Source: Selaginella tamariscina
Taxonomy: Eukaryota; Streptophyta; Lycopodiopsida; Selaginellales; Selaginellaceae
Direction of reading: 5' to 3'
DNA: 64,000 nucleotides
NCBI GenBank assembly: GCA_003024785.1
Contig: PUQB01000282.1
Coordinates: 184,369-248,368 of the forward strand
Numbering within the stretch: position 1 is the stretch's first letter; the number at the start of each line of letters is the position of its first letter. Of this stretch, positions 56,462-64,000 are shown piece by piece. Under the pieces are notes generated by a model. It was not told where the DNA came from, made no database searches, and worked only from the letters and a program-made list of their open reading frames with translations. Made by a program: the position numbers and the translations under genes.

Positions 56462-56501
56462 AGAATATTCCAAAATATTCTAGAATATTCTTGAATATTC
56501 G
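56462..56501. promoter_or_regulatory. Extended heat-shock-element-like array, right end of MULE B
   Basis: Eight contiguous 5-bp units (AGAAT, ATTCC, AAAAT, ATTCT, AGAAT, ATTCT, TGAAT, ATTCG); seven fit the nGAAn/nTTCn rule in phase. This is the best such array in the window. Confidence 0.5.
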
Positions 56502-56545
56502 AGCCCAGGCCTCCTGGGCCCCAAGCCTCCAAAATGGCGGCACTC

Positions 56546-56838
56546 CTTCACGAGTACTTGACTTGCATATCTCTCATGAATACAGTCATAAATTCCCTAT
56601 GTTGAATGTGGTCCGACGGAAGGGGACGTTTATTTGATTCCTTCTCCTTGAGATTGGTTATGATAGATTCCTGCTCGTTTGTGAATGAATGAACAGGAGA
56701 TTGGGTGTTGTATTCAGGATAAGAGCTATCTGTAAAAGAGAGAAAAGACTCAAATTTCTGTAATTTGCTTTTCTTGAGAGGCGAAATATAATCTGGTGCA
56801 GACCTCTTGATAGGCACTCGTCTTCTGGCGCCTGGCAT
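56546..56838 (-). pseudogene. Cyclin fragment, second copy, N-terminal part
   Basis: Starting at ATG 56836-56838 on the minus strand, 96 codons are open: a basic N-terminal tail (MPGARRRVPIKRS) and a linker leading to IQHREFMTVFMRDMQVKYS, which joins the cyclin box at 48270 once MULE B is removed. A start followed by a long disordered tail is normal for mitotic cyclins. No destruction box was identified with confidence. Sequence on to 57260 matches 18660-18960. Confidence 0.6.
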
Positions 56839-57260
56839 TGTGATGAATGAGAACCCTAGCTTATTTTACGAATTATGAATGAAAACCCTAGCTTATGCTA
56901 CTGTTTTTATATGGCATTTAAAGCATATTCTCTGGTACCTAATTACCTTTTTTAAGATTAACATAGTATATTCCCCTATGTTTCGTCCCACCGGGTCATC
57001 CTCACTCTTGTCTGGCTGGCCCTGTTTTCTTTGCCCGTTTGAGCTCGGACTCGGACTAGGCTCCGAGTCTGATATTGCTTTTCTGGAGCATTTATTCTGT
57101 ACAATCCACGCTCATGTATGTGGGAAAACTGCGCTCTTCACTTCAGGCTCTGGATAGACTACTCCGGAATAACTGTTCTTGTGATAGAATACGCTCTTTT
57201 ATTTTATAGTGTATAATTCTAGATTTTAATATACCTCTATATTTTATACACATCATACAT
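56839..57260. repeat. Duplicated segment shared with the cyclin-bearing element
   Basis: Matches 18660-18960, including CGTCCCACCGGGTCATCCTC and the inner part of the right long inverted repeat (GGAATAACTGTTCTTGTGAT). The match ends near 57260, so only part of the inverted repeat is present. Confidence 0.75.
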
Positions 57261-57764
57261 GAATTATACTTGAATTAATAGCACAGTGTTTAACATATAA
57301 TATATGGTCATCCTAAAACACAAATTATAAATGTAAAAAATGTTTTGTGAGTTTAAGTGTTTTCATCATCTTGAAGGAAACCGTTGAAGATTTGTTAAAT
57401 AAAATGTTATAACCCGAATAAAAAGAATCATTATATAAAATGCAATTGTAATGGAGATCTTAAAATTAATATAAAAATTATTATGAAACCTTTTCTGATC
57501 TAGACACCATTCGATTTCGATGATATATGTCCATACCACTATATATATTATTTCGTGGTACTCTAAATTTAATTTATTTCATATATTTTTTTGTAATATT
57601 CTAGATTTATTTAATTAAAATATATTTTCTATTTCTTCCGAGCTATAAAAATACTAAAACTATATATATTAAACTTTCAAACTTTGTATATATAAATATA
57701 TAATAAATTTGCTTTTGCTGTGTACTTGTTTTTAGTATCGCGACAAAATGGAATAATTTTACCT
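57261..57764. other. AT-rich stretch, nothing recognised
   Basis: AT-rich sequence without open frames or repeats that I can name. It ends with ACCT (57761-57764), the target duplication of the retrotransposon. Confidence 0.5.
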
Positions 57765-57923
57765 TGTAAGATCCACGCGTACGGCTGCATGTGCACGTAC
57801 TATTATTAGTGTAGTGGATTTTGATAGCTGTCGGATTGAATTCAATCTAAACCGCTCGCTCTTGTATATAAGTTAGGGTTTTTAAACTAATGGATATACA
57901 CATTTATATTCCGAGCTCTCACA
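57765..57923 (+). repeat. 5' LTR
   Basis: TGTAAGATCCACGCG...GAGCTCTCACA, with TATATAAG near 57866-57873 as a likely TATA box. TTGGTGGAGATGAGG follows at the primer-binding position. Confidence 0.88.
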
Positions 57924-58062
57924 TTGGTGGAGATGAGGGGTACCTCTAATCGTCCCTACGGAGTGCTCGGATTTGTGTCTTTTTATCGATTTTCTTTGTC
58001 TTCTTAGTCTAGCTTTTCCATTGTCTAGATCTATTCTTTCTTGTGATTTTGTCTTTCTTTGT

Positions 58063-59000
58063 CCATGATCCACAACAGCAAATCCTTGTCTGTGGAGCAG
58101 TTACTCATGCAGTTGTTGGATGCCATGCAGTTGTTGTGCCATGCAACATTGAACAATCATTCTCAGTTGATGGCAGCATTCACAGCCAGGGTACTCCTCC
58201 TGCTCATGTTGCAAACCCCGTGTCCGGCGGATTTCTTTGCGGAAATCCTGGAGATGATGTGTACCATTGGTTTGACCACTTCACTGTGGTTGCCACATAT
58301 CATTCGTGGGACGGTGCTCAGTGTTTGCGCGAGTTTCCTACTTGTCTTCAAGGGACGGCGTTGCAGTGGTACAATGGTCTGGACGTTGCAACTCGTGGAG
58401 ATTGGTATTCTTCCAGAGATCTTCAAACGGCATTTGCAGGACGACTGTGATGACTTTTCAGCAGTTGCATCGTATTCGTCAGAGCCATCTGAGTCGGTGA
58501 TGCAGTTTGGTGTTCGCTTTCGAAGCCTTTTGCTGCGTGCAGAACCTAACATGTCGGAACGCATCAAGTTAGGTATGTTGTGGCCAGCACTTCGTCAAGA
58601 CCTTGTGGGGCTTGTGCATGCACTAGCTCCAGTGACTCTTGACGATGCTTTGAGGCTGGCACAACGATATGAGTCGTCACCTCTCTTTCACGTGCTCTCG
58701 TTCCACTTCATGTTGGGGATGGACCTGCTCCGATGGAGGTTGAGGCTGTTGCCGCTCGTGTACCAGCACAAGGTGGGGCCCGTGGACGAGGACGTGGACG
58801 TGCAGTTCGTTGTTGGGCGTGTGATGAGGTTGGACACACGTATCGGCGCTGTCAACGGTTTCCCGATTGGCGTCCCCCATTTCCAGGATGGAGGCCATGG
58901 CGTCAACAACGTCCGTTGGTGCTGCTGCAGTGGAAGGTTGTGATGCGGTGGATCTTCCGGGAAACGACGAATCGCACGAGTAGAGGAGGGTCCTCGTGCG
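58063..59000 (+). pseudogene. gag of the Ty3/gypsy element, frameshifted
   Basis: The structural protein reads through several frames: a capsid-like part (FDHFTVVATYHSWDGAQCLREFP, LQGTALQWYNGL; then SVMQFGVRFRSLLLRAEP, about 58260-58680) and a CCHC zinc knuckle CWACDEVGHTYRRC near 58810-58850. Frame changes occur near 58445 and 58700. Gag forms the cytoplasmic particle that packages element RNA. The region between 58860 and 59000 is basic and Trp/Pro-rich. Confidence 0.8.
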
Positions 59001-59179
59001 AATAAATTAGTGACCCCTCCGTCTTTCTTTCGGGAGTATCATCAAGGGGTTCACTCGGCACCAAATCATCCGGTTTTCACTTTTCAAGCTCGATTTAATC
59101 ACACCACATCCTTTTTCCTTTCAGTGTTGGTGGATACAGTTCAAGTTTGTCCTCTATTTCTCAATCTGTTGCTACACGT

Positions 59180-62100
59180 TGCAGCCTTCATTTGCGTCGT
59201 GCGGTAGAACCAGTCTTCATTTGTACGGTTGGGACACACTCATGCTTGTTCGCGGGATGAAGTGGACATTGTTGTTCGTGTGGATGATCGTGAGCTCGAG
59301 CTTCAATCTTTGCGGGTGGTGCCAAGTCAAGCTTTTCACCTTATTCTTAGTATGGATTGGTTGACTCACAATCATGCCAAGTGTGACTTTGAAAAGTCTC
59401 CCCCTTGTTTGATTCTTCCCTCGTCTTTCTTCCATTCCTCTTACTTCTATTCCACTTCGTCCATCTGCTTTCATCACTTTTGTCTCACCCCTATTTCCAC
59501 CATTTTCCCTTCATGCTCTTCCTTTCCTTCTCTGAATCCATCAAATGATCATTGTGTTGTAGTTGTTGATCAACTCAAGAAGGAGTATGCTGATCTTTTC
59601 AACTTCGACTTGTCATCTGGGGCCAAGATTGCGACACACCACCCTATTCCAACTGGAGATGCTAGGCCAATCAAGGTACTTGTTCGGCGTCGTTCACCAA
59701 AGGAGCTCAAGATCTTACAAGCGAATGTCAAAAAGATGTTGGGAAGGGTGTTATCCGGAAATCTCAAAGTCCTTGGGCGTGCGAACCTCACCTTGTGACA
59801 AAGCCTGATGGTGTCATGACCTTGTGCAAAGGGCGAAACCTTTAAAACAAGGGTGGAACCTTGAAAGGAGGAGATTGTATTCAAGAAAGAAATAAATACA
59901 AAATGAAACACAAGGCCGAAGACTGGTGTTGAATGATTCTAAGAAACCTGGAACTGGAACCCTATTTATATATCTGAGGTCCTGAGGATTGTATGGTCCA
60001 CAACTGGTCTGGAATGTGTGATCCACAACTAGTCTGGAATGTGTGGTCCACAACTGGTCTGGAACATGCGTATGAATATATGCCTTGCTGTTGATGGTGT
60101 AGTTCAGCATCTAGGATCATACAAACCAGTTGGGTAACACGTGTGTGTTAGCCAAAAGGTTTCGGGTTCAAGTCCTGTGAAAGGCAAAAATTGACCATGA
60201 TCCTTACAGATGGGAGCGTTCAATTCTGTACCCATTTCCTCATACTGCAGACTTTTGGATCGACTGGGGCGGAGCCGTTGGTTCACCAAGTTAGATCTCG
60301 CATCTGGATATTGGCAAGTTCCGATGGCTGACATGGACATTCCCAAGACTGCTTTTCGGACACCATTTGGCCTGTACGAGTTCTTGGTGATGCCTTTCGG
60401 TTTGAGCAATGCTCCAGCAACTTTCCAGCGTATGATGGACGAGGTTCTTTGCGACATGCCGGAGGTGACTGCGATTTCATCGATGATGTTTTGATCCATT
60501 CGGATGGAAATGGGAGGAGCATGTCGGTGATGTACGTAAGGTTTTGGATCGGCTGCGGGAAGTTGGTTTGAAGTTGAAGCCATCTAAGTGTGTGTTTGGA
60601 TCAAAGGACACCACTTATCTGGGTTATCGCATTTCACGTGAAGGTTTGCAAGTCGATCCTGACAAACTAGTTGCAGTTTTGAAGTTCCCTACGCCAAAGT
60701 GTGTGAATGATGTGCAACGCTTTCTTGGCAAGGTACAATATCTGGGTCGTTTTGTGGATCATCTTTCAGATCGTACTGCACCGTTGCGCGCGTTGTTGAA
60801 ATCGTCAATGACTTCTTTTGTTTGGTCTAAGGATTGCAAGCAGGCATTTGCAGATCTCAAAGAGTTGTTGACGACTCCTCCAGTTTTGGCGTACCCGGAT
60901 TACACCCGTCCTTTCATCTTGCGTGTAGATGCTTCTGACATCGGCCTCGGGGCGTATTGATGCAGGAGAGTACGAGTGTTCCTGGCCAACGACATCCCAT
61001 TGCGTACATCAGCCGTACATTGCAGCCAGCAGAGGTGAATTACTCCACGACAGAAAAGGAGTGTCTAGCAGCAGTTTGGGGTTTTGAGAAGCTCCATGCC
61101 TACTTGCATGGTTCGCGGACGTTGTTGGAAGGCGATCATGCAGCAGTCACTTCGTTGTTGAAGCGGAAGAATTTGATTGGCGTACTGCTCGGTGGGCCTT
61201 GAAACTTCAAATTTACGACTTTGAAGTTGTTTCATCCCAGGAGTTCCATGGCTGATGCTGATGCTCTTTCTCGGGCTCCTCTTCCACCTTCTCTCTCTTC
61301 TGTTGCCCCAGAGGAACCAGTTGTTCCAGCTTCAGTGGACTTTTTGGACGAAGATTCCGTACCATCAGCAGTTGCTGTGCTTGACGTTCAGTGTCCGCAG
61401 AATGCAGAGTTAGATTTGCCGTCTTTGGATGAGGTTCGGGAAGCTCAAAAGGTTGAGCCGTGGATTCGAAGGCTTCGTGATGGGTTTGAGAATCCTGCAT
61501 CACTTGCTGATGACTTGCCTTTCAGGCATTTACATTCACAGTATCGCCTTCAGGATGACCTTCTTTATTTTGTGGGGACTGATCCAGATGATCCTTTGCG
61601 GTTGGTGGTGCCTTCAATCTTCATTCCACGCTTCCTCCATGCTTACCATGACTCTCCTATTCTTGGCGGGCACATGGGACATCGTCGGTGATGGAGAAGC
61701 TGCACAGATCTTTCTATTGGCCGGAGTTGCGAGGAGATGTGATTCGGTATGTGCGTAGCTGTGTGTGGTGCCAAGCTCGCAATACTCCCCCATGTGCTTC
61801 GGAAGGACGGTTGGAGTCAATTGCAGTTTCTCGTCCATTTGATTGGTGGCATTTGATTTGATGGGACCTTTTCCGCGGTCAACTGCTGGTAACGAGTACG
61901 TTATTATTGCTTCTGATTACCTAACTCGTTGGGTAGAAGTTGGTGCTCTTGCTAGTGCGACTGCTTCTGCTGTTGGTCAGTTTCTCCTTAATCGGGTCGT
62001 GTTTCAGCATTCTTGTCCGGAGCGAATTCTCTCGGATAATGGTCCTGCATTTATGGCTGAGGCATTTCATGTTTTGACATCTCGACTAGGGATACGCCAC

Positions 62101-62763
62101 ACTTTCACAAGTGCTTATCATCCTCAGACAGATGGTTTAGTGGAACGGCTCGTCAGAACCTTCAAGGGGATGATCGAAGTATGTGAACTTTCAACATTCG
62201 GATTGGGATGGTTATCTGCCGTCTCTCCGATATGCTTATGTCACTGGAGTTCAAAGTTCCATTGGTACTTCCCCATATAAGCTCTTGTATGGTCATGACC
62301 CGGTGTTGCCAACGGAGTTGGGTTTGCCTTCTCGGTTACCGCGAGCTGCTGATGCTAGGTCGTGGGATCGGTATCTGACGAGCATTCTTCCATTGGTTCG
62401 TGCGGAGTCAGCAGAACACTTGGGCCGCGTACAAGTAGGACAACAACAACGCTACAACTCGCATCATCGTCCTCCTACGGAGTACAAGGTTGATGAACTG
62501 GTGTTGGTTCGTTTTCCCAAGCTTACGGTACGTGGTTTAGCTAAGAGTCTCCTTCCTCAGTGGAAAGGACCGTATCGAGTGCTACGGCAAGTAGGGCCAC
62601 AGGTTTATGAGGTTCGGCACGACATTCAACCCGATCCTCCAGAGATTGTACATGCAACGGTTGAAGCATTTTGTGCAACGGGAACAAGTTGTGCCCCTAC
62701 AGATCCACCAGTGCCTCCTCCTGATGTTCCTCCAGATCCGGGCCCGTCTACAAGAGAACCCTA
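59180..62763 (+). pseudogene. pol of the Ty3/gypsy element (PR-RT-RH-IN), frameshifted
   Basis: Protease-like segment near 59240-59400 (FHLILSMDWLTHNHAKCDFE). Reverse transcriptase at about 59640-60500, with ASGYWQVPMADMD and MPFGLSNAPATFQRMM. The catalytic YxDD position falls at the frame change near 60470-60490. RNase H at 60890-61200 (FILRVDASDIGLGAY, TEKECLAAVW). Integrase with an HHCC region near 61640-61800 and a core with DLMGPF, SDNGPAF and a Glu near 62145 (YHPQTDGLVERLVRTF). A GPF/Y-like tail ends at the stop 62761-62763. Frameshifts near 59805, 60480, 60957, 61205, 61690 and 62180 inactivate it. Confidence 0.85.
59828..60205 (+). mobile_element. Short insertion with tRNA-like promoter, SINE-like
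   Basis: About 0.38 kb interrupts the reverse transcriptase between TGTCATGACCTTGTGC and ACAGATGGGAGCG. It contains three or four copies of GGTCCACAACTGGTCTGGAA (59995-60065) and, at 60130-60180, an AACCAGTTGGGTAACACG box and GGGTTCAAGTCC (60164-60175), close to the A and B boxes of tRNA genes. Exact ends are uncertain. A solo LTR plus a tRNA-like piece is the alternative. Confidence 0.5.
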
Positions 62764-62795
62764 ACCAACTTACACCCTTCCGAGAGGAGGGATGA

Positions 62796-62955
62796 TGTAA
62801 GATCCACATGTATGGCTGCATGTGCACATACTATTATTAGTGTAGTGGATTTTAATAGCGTTCGGATTGGATTCAATCTGGACCACTCATCTTGTATATA
62901 AGTTAGGGTTTCTGAACTAACAGATATACACATTTCTATATTCCAAACTCTCACA
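62796..62955 (+). repeat. 3' LTR
   Basis: TGTAAGATCCACATG...AACTCTCACA, followed by ACCT (62956-62959). About 16 substitutions separate it from the 5' LTR, mostly C/T and G/A. Confidence 0.88.
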
Positions 62956-63127
62956 ACCTCTTATTTTAATTAATTATAAAAAGATTATATTATATATATT
63001 TCGAGCTCTCACAACCTCTTGAATTATATAAAAGATTATATTATATCCTCCATTTCGTATAGTAGATAATATTATATTATTACTAAACTCAATATGATTA
63101 ACATAATTACAAATTAACACTAATTAA
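62956..63127. other. AT-rich spacer downstream of the dynein gene
   Basis: Includes a short repeated CGAGCTCTCACAACCTCTT (63001-63019), a duplication of LTR-end sequence. Otherwise likely dynein 3' flank. No gene seen. Confidence 0.5.
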
Positions 63128-64000
63128 TTAGTGATCAATATTCATGGAAAGAGCAACTCCTTGTAACACCCAGTGGGAAGTATGTTCTTCAGTTGCCAAG
63201 TCAGCTTCGAAGATTAACCCCACGCCCATTGCATTACGACGTGCTTGTGTTACGTAAACAGGCGTTCTAAACGTGTTTTGCAGCTTAATCTTGCTTGCTT
63301 CCATTGGTAATTTCTAATATTGGTAATTCAACTACGAGTTGCTTTGGTTCCTATATACCCAAAATAATTTATTAATTATATTTTTAAATATTTATATTAT
63401 AATAATAAAATATATAAAATATATTAAATGGTTTACCTGTCGTTTAAGAACGGACCGTTCCAAATCCCAGTCAGCACCTTCAAGATATAAACCAGTCACA
63501 TAACAACCGTGCTTAGGTCTCCGAACTTCCTCAACTGTTTTATACTTGGTAACCTGGAATTATTATTAAAATATATAAATTAATTATATACAACATATTA
63601 ATGATAATACTTAAATATACAAAATAGAAGAACCATTGCAAATTACATAAAATTTAAATGTATATAAAACTCGGAAGCTATAATAAAATACATTTGAAAT
63701 TTAACAATTTAAATAAGCTTTCTATTTTTTTTCTAAACAATACAGTTTTAAATCGTTAAGAAAATAATCAAAATAATATATTTAATATAATTAAATAATT
63801 AAATATATTATGTACCTTTGTGTAAATGGTGGATCTGTCCAAAGGCCAACCACGGTCTCTACACGCAGTTTGTACAAGGGCCGCAATATACGTCTCCGGA
63901 ATTTGTAAACCAGAAAGCCACATAACTTTCGGCTCTCCGTTTACTGCCCAGTCCCTATATTGTTGATCTCTTCGTAATAACCACACAATCCATGCCGCTA
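63128..64000 (-). CDS. Dynein heavy chain, C-terminal exons (axonemal type, partial)
   Basis: Three exons on the minus strand, running off the window: 64000-63816 (WLLRRDQQYRDWAVNGEP, KVMWLSGLQIPETYIAAL), 63553-63437 (HGCYVTGLYLEGADWDLE) and 63350-63128, ending SHWVLQGVALSMNIDH then TAA. The GCYVxGLYLEGAxWD block and the WLSG motif are hallmarks of the dynein heavy chain C-terminal domain. The TPVYVTQARRNAMG ending suggests an axonemal inner-arm type. Introns have clean GT-AG borders. Such motors drive flagellar beating, implying motile gametes. In the last exon the frame shifts near 63308-63320 relative to the expected protein, which may be an assembly error or the sign of a pseudogene. Confidence 0.85.

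Larger units (their letters stand above)
48271..56545. mobile_element. MULE-type transposon copy B, internally inverted
   Basis: Ends are identical in type to copy A (GGTCTCGGCG...GGCGGCACTC), 8,275 bp, with a 9-bp duplication. The order differs: 48271-50657 is colinear with A 1069-3438; 50658-55673 is A 3439-7993 in inverted orientation; 55674-56545 is again colinear (A 7995-8850). Within the inverted part, about 53118-53866 is re-inverted. Both genes are therefore split between strands. The copy keeps several codons lost from A, so the two together help define the family. Confidence 0.85.
57765..62955 (+). mobile_element. Full-length Ty3/gypsy LTR retrotransposon
   Basis: LTRs of 159-160 bp (57765-57923 and 62796-62955) start TGTAAGATCCAC and end CTCTCACA, with ACCT flanking both sides. 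LTR identity is about 90% by eye, with mostly transitions. Internal order is gag, zinc knuckle, protease, reverse transcriptase, RNase H, integrase, which is the Ty3/gypsy order. A purine-rich CGAGAGGAGGGATGA precedes the 3' LTR. A 0.38-kb insertion lies in the reverse transcriptase region. Several frameshifts make it non-autonomous. Confidence 0.9.

Noticed and set aside
57924..57945. Initiator-Met primer-binding site
   Set aside because: TTGGTGGAGATGAGG begins with TGG as expected, but it does not follow the usual TGGTATCAGAGC pattern, so I do not name the primer tRNA.
58163..58909. Minus-strand open frames in the gag region
   Set aside because: They are antisense to gag, whose capsid and CCHC motifs read on the plus strand.

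Overview
The window is nuclear DNA of a plant-lineage (streptophyte) eukaryote whose gametes probably carry flagella. Interstitial TTTAGGG repeats, short GT-AG introns, Ty3/gypsy retrotransposons and a MULE transposase point to the plant lineage. The 3' end of a dynein heavy chain gene at the right edge excludes flowering plants and conifers and suggests a charophyte alga, bryophyte, lycophyte or fern. Species is not determined. The window is almost entirely nested mobile DNA; the dynein gene is the only convincing ordinary host gene.

Layout. 1-1066: weak host-like open frames. 1067-8850: MULE copy A, with a transposase on the minus strand and, divergently, a gene whose product joins a ParB-like domain to a beta-class-type DNA N4/N6 methyltransferase domain. 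8851-11330: degenerate sequence, microsatellites and a small FCP1-type phosphatase pseudogene. 11335-15826: 3' half (copy F) of a second transposon family, which has a DUF7869-like putative DDE transposase. 15827-19306: an element with long terminal inverted repeats that holds a cyclin gene fragment and is split by a 5'-truncated LINE. 19307-25672: decayed Ty3/gypsy remnants. 25673-28315 plus 43308-47811: an old copy of the second family, cut in two by a 14,992-bp younger copy (E, 28316-43307). E carries an FCP1-type gene, a ParB-methyltransferase gene and the transposase. 47812-48270 plus 56546-57260: a second cyclin-fragment copy, split by MULE copy B (48271-56545), which is scrambled by two nested inversions. 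57765-62955: a full-length Ty3/gypsy element. 63128-64000: dynein heavy chain 3' exons.

The main result is that two unrelated DNA transposon families, a MULE and the DUF7869-like family, each encode a ParB-like plus methyltransferase protein of the kind known from phages. Each also carries arrays of GC-rich dyad repeats in the 5' non-coding parts of its genes. In the MULE the array is a set of tandem mini-exons built on GTGCCGAC...GTCGGCAC hairpins. In element E it is dozens of copies of the 18-bp palindrome GGCGGGATTAATCCCGCC at a spacing of about 40-47 bp. I infer a self-modification or self-recognition module (reader or writer of element DNA) acquired by eukaryotic transposons. Nothing here proves enzymatic activity, and several catalytic motifs look altered.

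Nearly all long genes contain scattered one- or two-base frameshifts, including the dynein gene. Some may be assembly errors rather than true decay. All alignments and counts were made by eye.
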